64,000 bases of DNA from Roseinatronobacter sp052379845. Lineage in GTDB: Bacteria; Pseudomonadota; Alphaproteobacteria; Rhodobacterales; Rhodobacteraceae. The first letter of the stretch is position 1; each line of letters opens with the position of its first letter. The notes under the pieces are model-generated. The model saw nothing but the letters and a program-made list of their open reading frames with translations. It ran no database searches and was not told the DNA's origin. The translations under genes and the position numbers were made by a program. The DNA lies in NCBI GenBank assembly GCA_052379845.1, contig JBQTCF010000003.1. The stretch is one strand, 5' to 3'. Shown here piece by piece: positions 9,501 to 16,068 of this stretch.

Positions 9501-10269
9501 TGTCAAGAAAGACGAGAAGATCCGCTTCCGCGACATCGCAGCACAACCGCGCAAGATCATTTCCTCGCCCACATGGTCGGGCATTGAATCCGAAGAGGTT
9601 TGCTACAACGCAGGCTGGACCAATGTGCATGAACTGATCCCGTGGCGCACGGTTTCGGGCCGCCAGCAACTGTATCAGGACCACGAATGGATGCGGGCCT
9701 TTGGCGAATTCTTCGTCACATGGCGTCCGCCTGTCGATCTGAGGACGATCACGGTCGATGCGACCAAATCACTGAAATCGGCGGAAAAGCATGTGGTGCT
9801 GAACTTCATAACCCCGCACCAGAAATGGGGCATCCACTCAACCTATTCCGACAATTTGCTGATGCTGACGCTGAACCGTGGCGGGCCGGTTGTCTGGCTG
9901 TCGGAAGTAGACGCGGCCAAGGCTGGCATTGTCGATAATGACTGGGTTGAGGTGTTCAATTCCAACGGTGTGATTGCCGCGCGCGCGGTGGTCAGCCAGC
10001 GGATGAAGGACGGCACGCTGTTCATGTATCACGCGCAGGAAAAGATCGTGAATACGCCCGGCAGCCAGATCACCGGCCAGCGCGGGGGCATTCACAACTC
10101 GGTCACGCGCACCGTGCCCAAACCCACGCATATGATCGGGGGCTATGCGCAACTGTCCTACGGTTTCAACTACTACGGAACTGTGGGCGCGAACCGCGAT
10201 GAAATGGTCATCGTTCGGAAAATGGAAAACGTGGATTGGCTGGATCAGCCCGCAAAAGTGGAGGCGTAG
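6535..10269 (+). CDS. narG: Respiratory nitrate reductase alpha subunit
   Basis: This 1244-residue catalytic subunit reduces nitrate to nitrite at a Mo-bis-MGD centre on the cytoplasmic face. The FS0 [4Fe-4S] ligands are visible as His51, Cys55, Cys59 (HGVNCTGSCSW) and Cys94 (RGCARGASYSW), with the His ligand diagnostic for NarG. The Mo-ligand region YCDLPPASPMTWGEQTD carries the conserved Asp. Length matches the family (about 1240-1260), and there is no Tat signal with the RR motif seen in periplasmic enzymes, consistent with a membrane-bound cytoplasmic NarG. It starts at ATG after GGAG, 57 bp from narK2, and is followed by narH after 3 bp. Confidence 0.97.
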   Translation: MSHLLDRLNFLKSNRKDTFSDGHGQTTTENRDWEDVYRDRWRHDKIVRSTHGVNCTGSCSWKIYVKSGIVTWETQQTDYPRTRPDLPNHEPRGCARGASYSWYLYSANRVKTPLVRGALMRLWREKRKTMTPVQAWTAIQQDPIARASYTAKRGTGGFVRATWDEVTEITAAANAYTAKQYGPDRVFGFSPIPAMSMVSYAAGSRYLSLLGGTCMSFYDWYCDLPPASPMTWGEQTDVPESADWYNAGYLLLWGSNVPQTRTPDAHFYTEARYRGTKSAVICPDYSEAAKFGDVWLNAKQGTDAAIGMAFGHVILREFHLDRQTPYFEEYCRKYSDMPMLVQLDKKGDSYLPGRQLRASDLADNLGEANNAEWKTICIDETTGQLVAPNGSIGFRWGEQGMWNLEEKAKGADIRPKLSLIMDEDRDDVVGVDFPYFGGMATGQWENDARGDVLTRNLPVKVITLADGSEALVTTVFDLFCANYSLDRGLGGDHVTDDYNADVPFTPAWAERITGVPADKIIHVAREFAGNAEKTNGKSMVIIGAAMNHWYHMDMNYRAVINMLVMCGCVGQSGGGWAHYVGQEKLRPQTGWTALAFALDWARPPRHMNSTSAWYAHTDQWRYETVTAKDILSPTAPAGDWESLSLIDYNIRSERMGWLPSAPQLKTNPLQVGAAAKAAGKDIPAYVAEQLKAGALEMSCEDPDAPENWPRNLFVWRSNLLGSSGKGHEYFLKHLLGTSHGVQGKDLGHEGRQKPVEAKWHDEAPEGKLDLLVTIDFRMSTTAVYADIVMPTASWYEKDDLNTSDMHPFIHPLQAAVDPAYESKTDWEIFKAIARKFSEVAPEILGVETDVVQLPLQHDSPGELAQPFVQDWKKGECDLIPGKTAPAYIAVERDYPNLHARFTALGPLMEKVGNGGKGIAWDTKTEVHHLKALNGTHTDGPTKGMAKIDTAIDACEVVLMLAPETNGEVAVKAWKALEKATGLEHAHLADVKKDEKIRFRDIAAQPRKIISSPTWSGIESEEVCYNAGWTNVHELIPWRTVSGRQQLYQDHEWMRAFGEFFVTWRPPVDLRTITVDATKSLKSAEKHVVLNFITPHQKWGIHSTYSDNLLMLTLNRGGPVVWLSEVDAAKAGIVDNDWVEVFNSNGVIAARAVVSQRMKDGTLFMYHAQEKIVNTPGSQITGQRGGIHNSVTRTVPKPTHMIGGYAQLSYGFNYYGTVGANRDEMVIVRKMENVDWLDQPAKVEA

Positions 10270-10272
10270 GAC

Positions 10273-11796
10273 ATGAAAGTACGTGCCCAGATCGGTATGG
10301 TGCTGAACCTTGATAAATGTATCGGGTGTCACACCTGCTCTGTTACCTGCAAAAACGTCTGGACCTCGCGCGAGGGGGTTGAATATGCGTGGTTCAACAA
10401 TGTCGAAACCAAGCCCGGCATTGGCTACCCGAAGGATTGGGAAAACCAGAAACGCTGGAATGGCGGCTGGAAGCGCGACCCGTCAGGCCAGCTGGTGCCC
10501 AAACAGGGCGGCAAATGGCGCATTCTGGCAAATATCTTCGCCAATCCCGACCTGCCTGAAATTGATGATTTCTATGAACCCTTCGATTTCGATTATGACC
10601 ACCTGAAATCCGCGCCCGAAATGCAGGCGTTCCCCACTGCGCGCCCGCGTTCCAAGATCACCGGCGAGCGGATGGAAAAGATTGAATGGGGGCCAAACTG
10701 GGAAGAAATCCTAGGCGGCGAATTTGCCAAACGCTCGCAAGATTACAATTTCGAGGGGATTCAGAAGGATATTTACGGGGAATATGAAAACACCTTCATG
10801 ATGTATCTGCCGCGCCTGTGCGAGCATTGCCTGAACCCCGCTTGCGTGGCCTCCTGCCCGTCAGGCGCGATCTACAAGCGCGAAGATGACGGCGTTGTTC
10901 TGATCGATCAGGAAAAATGCCGGGGCTGGCGGATGTGCGTGTCGGGCTGCCCCTACAAGAAGATTTATTACAACTGGTCTTCTGGCAAATCCGAGAAATG
11001 CACCTTGTGCTATCCGCGTCTGGAATCCGGTCAGCCCACGGTATGTTCGGAAACCTGTGTGGGGCGTATCCGCTACTTGGGGGTCATGCTGTATGACGCC
11101 GACAAGATCAGTCAAGCGGCTGGCGTGGCAGATGAAAAGCAGCTCTACGATGCGCAGCTTGATGTCTTTCTTGACCCGAATGATCCGGCCGTGATTGACG
11201 CCGCCCGCGCCGAAGGCATCCCCGAGGACTGGATAAAGGGCGCGCAGAATTCGCCCATCTGGAAAATGGCGATGGAATGGAAGATCGCCTTCCCGCTGCA
11301 CCCGGAATACCGCACATTGCCGATGGTGTGGTATATCCCGCCGCTGTCGCCCATCCAGAACGCGGCTGAAGCGGGCAAAATCAGCGCGCAGGACGATATG
11401 CCCGATGTCGCATCCCTGCGTATTCCGGTGCGGTATCTGGCCAATATGCTGACCGCAGGCGACGAAGCCCCCGTTGTCAGCGCGCTGGAACGGATGCTGG
11501 CCATGCGGTCCTATATGCGGTCGAAAACCGTTAACGGGGTCATCAACATTGGCGTTGCCAAGCGCGTCGGCATGACGCCGCAACAGATCGACGAGATGTA
11601 TCAGCTGATGGCAATCGCCAATTATGAAGATCGTTTCGTCATCCCGACCACGCACCGCGAACTGGTAGAGGATGCCTATGACCTGAAGGGGGGCTGCGGC
11701 TTCACGGATGGCAATGGATGTTCCAGCGGGTCGTCTGGCGGCACATTGTTTGGCGGCAAGAAATTCCGCAGCCCGCAGGAGTTTATCCAGTCATGA
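10273..11796 (+). CDS. narH: Respiratory nitrate reductase beta (iron-sulfur) subunit
   Basis: This 507-residue electron-transfer subunit links the NarI hemes to NarG. It has four cysteine groups: CIGCHTCSVTC near residue 16, CEHCLNPACVASC near 184, CRGWRMCVSGC near 217 (Trp in place of a Cys, the mark of the [3Fe-4S] centre) and CTLCYPR...CSETC near 244-265. The tail is rich in Gly/Ser (GCSSGSSGGTLFGG). Its stop overlaps the narJ start as ATGA. Spacing of 3 bp from narG supports translational coupling. Confidence 0.97.
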   Translation: MKVRAQIGMVLNLDKCIGCHTCSVTCKNVWTSREGVEYAWFNNVETKPGIGYPKDWENQKRWNGGWKRDPSGQLVPKQGGKWRILANIFANPDLPEIDDFYEPFDFDYDHLKSAPEMQAFPTARPRSKITGERMEKIEWGPNWEEILGGEFAKRSQDYNFEGIQKDIYGEYENTFMMYLPRLCEHCLNPACVASCPSGAIYKREDDGVVLIDQEKCRGWRMCVSGCPYKKIYYNWSSGKSEKCTLCYPRLESGQPTVCSETCVGRIRYLGVMLYDADKISQAAGVADEKQLYDAQLDVFLDPNDPAVIDAARAEGIPEDWIKGAQNSPIWKMAMEWKIAFPLHPEYRTLPMVWYIPPLSPIQNAAEAGKISAQDDMPDVASLRIPVRYLANMLTAGDEAPVVSALERMLAMRSYMRSKTVNGVINIGVAKRVGMTPQQIDEMYQLMAIANYEDRFVIPTTHRELVEDAYDLKGGCGFTDGNGCSSGSSGGTLFGGKKFRSPQEFIQS

Positions 11797-12491
11797 AAAC
11801 CTATCGCGCCCTTTCCGCCTTGCTGACCTATCCAACCCCCGAGTTGCAGGCGGCAGTGCCTTCGATCTGGCAAACTCTTTCAAAGGAGGAGTTTTTGCGC
11901 CCCAGCCAGCTGGCCACGCTTGACCCCCTTCTGACCGAACTGGAGAACGGCGACATTTACGACTTGCAGGAACGCTATGTCCTGCAATTCGACCGCGCAC
12001 GCACGCTGTCGCTGAACCTGTTTGAACATATCCACGGTGAAAGCCGCGACAGGGGCGGGGCCATGGTGGACCTGCTGGAAACATACCGCGCGGGCGGCTT
12101 TGATCTGGTCGGGCCGGAACTGCCCGACCACCTGCCGGTGCTGCTTGAATTCCTGTCCACACAAGACCCCGAACAGGCGCGCGCCATTCTGGCCGATGCG
12201 GGCCATATCATTGTGGCGCTGGCAGAACGGCTGGCGCGGCGCGAAAGTGTCTATGCGCCGGTTCTGGCCGCGCTGGTGACGCTGGCGCAGGTCGGAACCA
12301 CCCCCGAGGCCGAAGCGCTTTTGTCCGAAAAAGACGACGACCCCGAGGACCTTGAAGCGCTTGATGCGGTTTGGGAAGAAGCGATGGTCACGTTTGGGCC
12401 TGATCCTAATGCAGGCTGCCCGGTGTCGCGCGACATTCTGGCCCGCATGGACATACAAGCACCGGCGCACCCGCGCGCCGCCAGCCAGTAA
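11793..12491 (+). CDS. narJ: Nitrate reductase assembly chaperone
   Basis: This 232-residue cytoplasmic chaperone of the TorD/NarJ family escorts NarGH and promotes Mo-cofactor insertion. It begins MKTYRALSALLTYPTPELQ, typical for NarJ, and contains YVLQFDRARTLSLNLFEHIHG (the conserved D..R..SL.LFEH motif spans about residues 66-84) and the acidic tail with FGPDP.AGCP. The frame extends upstream to 11718, but the ATG at 11793, overlapping the narH stop by 4 nt, gives the family-typical length. Confidence 0.95.
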   Translation: MKTYRALSALLTYPTPELQAAVPSIWQTLSKEEFLRPSQLATLDPLLTELENGDIYDLQERYVLQFDRARTLSLNLFEHIHGESRDRGGAMVDLLETYRAGGFDLVGPELPDHLPVLLEFLSTQDPEQARAILADAGHIIVALAERLARRESVYAPVLAALVTLAQVGTTPEAEALLSEKDDDPEDLEALDAVWEEAMVTFGPDPNAGCPVSRDILARMDIQAPAHPRAASQ

Positions 12492-12503
12492 CCGGAGGCA
12501 GTG

Positions 12504-13226
12504 ATGCATAACTTCATTTTCGGAATATTTCCCTATATCGCTGTAACGGTCATGGTGATCGGATCAGTGGTACGCTATGACCGCGACCCTTTCACATGGA
12601 AAAGCAAGTCCAGCCAGATGTTGCGCAAGCGGCAATTCGTTATTGGGTCAGTGCTGTTCCATTTGGGGGTGCTGGTTATCTTTTTCGGCCATGTTGTCGG
12701 CCTGTTGCTGCCAAAAGAGCTGTTCTATGCCTTTGGCATCACATCTGGCGCGAAACAGATCATGGCCATTGTTGTTGGCGGCGCGGCTGGTGTTGCGGCG
12801 CTGATCGGGGGGGTCATTTTGCTGCATCGCCGGCTGGGTGACCCCCGCATTCGTGCCAATTCCAGTTTTGGTGACAACGCTGTGATGGTCCTGTTGGTGG
12901 CGCAACTTGTGCTGGGGCTGGCCACGGTGCCGCTGGCGCTGGGCCATCTGGATGGCAGTGAAATGTTGAAATTCATGGCTTGGGCGCAGGGTGTCATTAC
13001 CTTCAAGGCGGGGGCGGCGGCGCATATCGTTGATGTGCACCCAGTCTTCAAGCTGCATATCTTCCTTGGTCTGGTGCTGTTCCTGATCGTGCCGTTCACG
13101 CGGCTGGTGCATATCGGTTCGGTGCCTGTCAGGTATTTGTGGCGACCGGGCTTTCAGATTGTGCGGTCGCGTCAAGGGGCAAAAGCTGCACCTTCCGGCC
13201 TGAAGCCCATGAAACCGGCCAAGTAG
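12504..13226 (+). CDS. narI: Respiratory nitrate reductase gamma subunit (cytochrome b)
   Basis: This 240-residue integral membrane diheme cytochrome b oxidises quinol and passes electrons to NarH. Five hydrophobic helices are visible, with candidate heme ligands in helix 2 (LFHLGVLVIFFGHVVG) and helix 5 (HPVFKLHIFLGLVLF..TRLVHIGSVP). The ATG at 12504 is 5 nt after GGAGG and is preferred over the adjacent GTG at 12501. It is separated from narJ by 12 bp. Confidence 0.95.
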   Translation: MHNFIFGIFPYIAVTVMVIGSVVRYDRDPFTWKSKSSQMLRKRQFVIGSVLFHLGVLVIFFGHVVGLLLPKELFYAFGITSGAKQIMAIVVGGAAGVAALIGGVILLHRRLGDPRIRANSSFGDNAVMVLLVAQLVLGLATVPLALGHLDGSEMLKFMAWAQGVITFKAGAAAHIVDVHPVFKLHIFLGLVLFLIVPFTRLVHIGSVPVRYLWRPGFQIVRSRQGAKAAPSGLKPMKPAK

Positions 13227-13233
13227 CCAATGC

Positions 13234-13258
13234 GGGCGCGTGCACGACGCGCGCGCCC
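13234..13258. other. GC-rich hairpin between narI and the isomerase gene
   Basis: The arms GGGCGCG (13234-13240) and CGCGCCC (13252-13258) pair around an 11-nt loop with no T-run. It may mark the 3' boundary of a stable narGHJI message or attenuate the downstream isomerase gene. It is comparable to the hairpin before narG. Confidence 0.45.
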
Positions 13259-13280
13259 CACCCACAACCGGAGAAATACC

Positions 13281-14063
13281 ATGAAACCGCTTCTGCCGCC
13301 TGTTTTTGTCAACGGCATTGAAATTTCGCCTGAACGCATCGCCGCAGAGGCCCAGAACCACCCCGCCCCCAAGGCAAAACCGGGGCTGGCATGGAAAGCC
13401 GCTGCGCGCGCCTTGGCCATCCGCGAATTGATGCTGCAAGAGGCCCGCGCGCGCGGCCTGTCCCCTGACCCCGTCGAAATTGCACCGGGGCAGGTGGAAA
13501 CCCACGATGAGGCGCTGATCCGCCAGCTTTCCGACATGGCAATCACGCCCGCCCCCGCCGCGGATGAGGCCGCGTTGCGCCGCATCTATGACGCCCACCC
13601 AGACCGTTTCCGTGCGCCATCGCTGTATGAGGCAGCGCATATCCTGTTTCCCCGCCAGAACGATATGGCCCGCGTGCGCGCCCATGTAGACGCGGTGCTG
13701 GCGCAGTTGCGCGAAAACCCCCGCCGCTTTGCAGAGCTTGCGCGCAGCCATTCCGCCTGTTCGTCAAGGGACAATGGCGGGGTGCTGGGCCAGTTGGCCC
13801 AAGGCGACACAGTGCCCGAATTCGAAGCCGGGATGGACGCGCTGCGCGAAGGGCAAATCAGTGACCCGGTGGAAACCCGTTTCGGCCTGCACCTGATCCG
13901 GCTGGACGCGCGCGCACGCGGCGATGTGCTGCCTTTTGGGGCCGTTCTGCCGCGCTTGCGCGATGCCCACGCGAAAGCGGCATGGGCGCGGGCGGCGGCG
14001 CAGTTCACTGCTGATCTGGTCGCAAAATCCAGCATCGAAGGCGTGCAGCTTCAGGCGGCCTGA
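13281..14063 (+). CDS. Parvulin-type peptidyl-prolyl isomerase, nar-operon associated
   Basis: This 260-residue protein has an N-terminal helical part (residues 1-105) and a C-terminal rotamase (PpiC) domain at about residues 112-222, with AAHILFP (the HIL start motif), FAELARSHSACSSRDNGGVLGQL (positions ~150-173) and FGLHLIRLD (the GxHxI/L motif). No signal peptide or membrane helix is visible, so it should act in the cytoplasm, like NifM. Genes of this type often close nar operons in proteobacteria, so assistance with folding of a Nar subunit is the likely role; this is inferred. The start at 13281 follows CCGGAGA with good spacing. Confidence 0.85.
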   Translation: MKPLLPPVFVNGIEISPERIAAEAQNHPAPKAKPGLAWKAAARALAIRELMLQEARARGLSPDPVEIAPGQVETHDEALIRQLSDMAITPAPAADEAALRRIYDAHPDRFRAPSLYEAAHILFPRQNDMARVRAHVDAVLAQLRENPRRFAELARSHSACSSRDNGGVLGQLAQGDTVPEFEAGMDALREGQISDPVETRFGLHLIRLDARARGDVLPFGAVLPRLRDAHAKAAWARAAAQFTADLVAKSSIEGVQLQAA

Positions 14064-14247
14064 ACCGCGCGACATGCCCAAGCCCGCCGCAACCCGTTTG
14101 CGCGTGCCAAACTGATTGGCGACAACGGGCCTGCGCGCGCGGTTGCCGCCCGTGCTGACCTGCACTCAGTGCACTTTGTCGAAGGGCCTTGCGCCCGCAA
14201 CCGCAATCGGTGGGGTTCCAGGGGGTGGCAGCGATAGTGATATTCAA

Positions 14248-14261
14248 TTGATATTGATCAA
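14248..14261. promoter_or_regulatory. Perfect Fnr/anaerobox, distal, upstream of DUF2478-mogA
   Basis: The sequence is TTGAT ATTG ATCAA. Its centre is 85 bp upstream of the proximal box, about eight helical turns, so two dimers would lie on roughly the same DNA face. Confidence 0.8.
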
Positions 14262-14332
14262 CCTGAATATACAGCCGGGGAAGAAATTAAAAATTATAAT
14301 AGGAAAAAAATTTCCACTGACGATATTTGATT

Positions 14333-14346
14333 TGATTTATATCAAG
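14333..14346. promoter_or_regulatory. Perfect Fnr/anaerobox, proximal, upstream of DUF2478-mogA
   Basis: The sequence is TTGAT TTAT ATCAA. The centre is 67 bp upstream of the DUF2478 start, fitting class II activation with a transcript starting near 14381 and a leader of about 25 nt. Confidence 0.85.
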
Positions 14347-14406
14347 GATTATGGCTCAATTATGCCCTAAAAATAGACTTAGGCCACCACATAAAGGACG
14401 CGCGCC

Positions 14407-14916
14407 ATGCTGTTGGGATATATTAGCCTGCCGGGTCGCGGTGCAAATGACCTGTTTTTGTCCGGCGTTGTCGCGCGTCTGGACGGGCGTTTGCGGTTGT
14501 GCGGCACGGTGCAAACCAACACAGCGCGGGCCGACCGGCGCAAATGCGATATGGATTTGCGGCTTCTGTCCTCGGGGCAAGTGGTGCGCATCAGCGAGGA
14601 TCGCGGCGCAATGGCGCGCGGTTGCACCCTTGATACCAGTGTCCTGGCGCAGGCCGTGGCCGCGACAGAGGATGCTTTGTCAGGCGCTGATCTGCTGATC
14701 GTCAACAAATTCGGCAAAACCGAAGCCGAGGGGCGCGGCTTTACCCCCGTTATCGGGGAAGCGCTGTGTATCGGCTTGCCGGTTCTGGTGGGCGTAAACG
14801 GCCTGAACCTGCCCGCGTTCAAGCGCTTTACCGACGGGCTTGCCACAGCACTTCCTGCGGATATGCTGCAGGTCACCGACTGGTGCCTGCGCACGGGCCT
14901 GCGCCATGCTGCCTGA
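14407..14916 (+). CDS. DUF2478 family protein (THEP1-like NTPase fold), molybdenum-associated
   Basis: This 169-residue cytoplasmic protein resembles DUF2478, a family usually found with molybdate transport or molybdopterin genes. It begins MLLGYISLPGRGANDLFLSG, where the glycine-rich loop is not a clean Walker A, and contains LLIVNKFGKTEAEGRGF, an NKxG-like base-recognition motif near residues 98-108. Single Cys residues lie in CGTVQTN and RRKCDMDL. It overlaps mogA by 11 bp, so the two are translationally coupled, and two Fnr boxes lie upstream. A role in supplying Mo cofactor under anaerobic nitrate respiration is inferred; the exact reaction is unknown. Confidence 0.75.
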   Translation: MLLGYISLPGRGANDLFLSGVVARLDGRLRLCGTVQTNTARADRRKCDMDLRLLSSGQVVRISEDRGAMARGCTLDTSVLAQAVAATEDALSGADLLIVNKFGKTEAEGRGFTPVIGEALCIGLPVLVGVNGLNLPAFKRFTDGLATALPADMLQVTDWCLRTGLRHAA

Positions 14917-15442
14917 ACCTGCGCAGATTGCCATTGTGACTGTTTCGGACCGTGCATCGCGGGGGGAATATGCGGACCTTGGCGGCCCCGCTGCCGAAGA
15001 ATGGGTGCGCAATGTGGTTACCACGCCAGTTGCCGTCACCCGTCAGATTGTGCCTGACGGGCGCGAAACTGTGGCTGATGCCTTGCGCGCATTGGCGGCG
15101 GGTGGGGCCGATCTGGTGCTGGTGACGGGCGGCACCGGCCCTGCGCCGCGCGACCGCACCCCCGAAGCGCTGGCCGATATCATCGATTTCGACCTGCCCG
15201 GTTTTGGCGAGGAAATGCGCCGTGCGTCCCTGGCCGAGGTGCCGACTGCAATTTTGTCCCGACAGGGTGCGGGCGTGCGCGGGCAAACCCTGTTCATGAC
15301 CTTGCCTGGCAAACCCGCTGCAATTGCGACCTGCCTGCACGCGGTTTTCGCGGCTGTGCCCTATTGTCTGGACCTGATCGGCGCGCGGCGCATTGAAACC
15401 GATCCTGCGCGCTGCGCGGCGTTCCGGCCCAAATCCGGCTAG
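14906..15442 (+). CDS. mogA: Molybdopterin adenylyltransferase, MogA-like
   Basis: This 178-residue enzyme adenylylates molybdopterin before Mo insertion, the step before formation of the cofactor used by NarG. The MoCF-binding fold shows IAIVTVSDRASRGEYAD at the N-terminus, LVLVTGGTGPAPRDRTPEA (TGGTG..xRD motif, near residues 75-90) and LPGKPAAIATCL near the C-terminus. A longer frame exists upstream, but the ATG at 14906 inside the end of DUF2478 gives the normal length. The stop overlaps that of a short convergent frame. Confidence 0.9.
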   Translation: MLPEPAQIAIVTVSDRASRGEYADLGGPAAEEWVRNVVTTPVAVTRQIVPDGRETVADALRALAAGGADLVLVTGGTGPAPRDRTPEALADIIDFDLPGFGEEMRRASLAEVPTAILSRQGAGVRGQTLFMTLPGKPAAIATCLHAVFAAVPYCLDLIGARRIETDPARCAAFRPKSG

Positions 15443-15729
15443 GGCATCTCTCGCGCATTGGCATGAACGCGCGGCACCTTGACCGTCTGACAGTGCGCTG
15501 TCATCAAGCGGAAAACCGGCACCCCCTTCATGGCAGGACGCGTGGCCAGATCGTCACGCATCTTGCCAAACCCCGTAGCGTCGGGGGCCAAGGTTGCCGG
15601 GGCAATATCGGCCAGAAAGCGCGACAAATGCGGGGGCGGTGCCACGGCCCGAACGGGTTGCAGAAAAACACCCAGCGCAAGCCTGCAGGTCAGCAGGACG
15701 GTCAAAAGGGGGGCGATGCGATACATCAT
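15439..15729 (-). CDS. Possible small exported hypothetical protein
   Basis: A 96-residue frame begins MMYRIAPLLTVLLTCRLALG, which looks like a signal peptide, and continues with a proline-rich stretch (AVAPPPHLSRF) and no recognisable domain. Its stop codon overlaps the mogA stop on the other strand. The ribosome site is weak (AGG). It may be a genuine small periplasmic protein or chance coding; I do not recognise a family. Confidence 0.3.
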   Translation of the reverse strand: MMYRIAPLLTVLLTCRLALGVFLQPVRAVAPPPHLSRFLADIAPATLAPDATGFGKMRDDLATRPAMKGVPVFRLMTAHCQTVKVPRVHANAREMP

Positions 15730-15765
15730 GCGCCTGACCTACCCAAGTGCGACGCGATGTTCCGT

Positions 15766-15871
15766 AGTGCGTGCCCGCGTTCATTCGCATTCACGCGACC
15801 CACTCTAACCTTATGGTGTCGCATGTCTGTTGGCGCAAAACCGGGTCCCACTTTTGCGCGACATACGCTAA
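15766..15871. repeat. Interspersed ~100-bp palindromic element, copy A
   Basis: One of three copies in the window (with 19413-19516 and 28719-28823). It has two modules. The first is a near-palindrome around the invariant loop TTCATTCGCATTC. The second is a hairpin with GCGCAAAA (15833-15840) and TTTTGCGC (15852-15859), extended outward by ATGTC (15823-15827) and GACAT (15860-15864). The core GCGCAAAACCGG..CCCACTTTTGCGC resembles intergenic mosaic elements known in alphaproteobacteria. Confidence 0.85.
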
Positions 15872-16068
15872 TCAAGGTGAAATGAAATATCCCGTTGGCA
15901 GCATAAAACGCCTTGGCCGCCGGATTATGAAACAAAGCCAGCGTCAAGCCCTTGTGAAGTTGCAGGAAAACGCCAAGCTATGCTGGATTATCGTTCTGAA
16001 AATCATAAGCGCTGCGGCATCGCAGGCCGTCCATGCGGGCATGCACAAGCCTGCGCCAGATCTGGTAT
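15872..16068. other. Intergenic, nothing recognised
   Basis: About 200 bp between repeat copy A and the 3' end of the aldehyde dehydrogenase gene. It contains short frames on both strands without ribosome sites or familiar motifs and no clear terminator. Confidence 0.4.

Larger units (their letters stand above)
14064..14406. other. Regulatory intergenic region with two Fnr boxes
   Basis: A 343-bp stretch without a convincing gene. The second half (14230-14400) is markedly AT-rich compared with its surroundings and holds two perfect Fnr boxes listed separately. A short open frame crossing it has no ribosome site and low-complexity content, and I do not consider it coding. Confidence 0.6.

Noticed and set aside
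14116..14370. Short open frame across the intergenic region before DUF2478
   Set aside because: It crosses both Fnr boxes, has no ribosome site and a composition shift midway.
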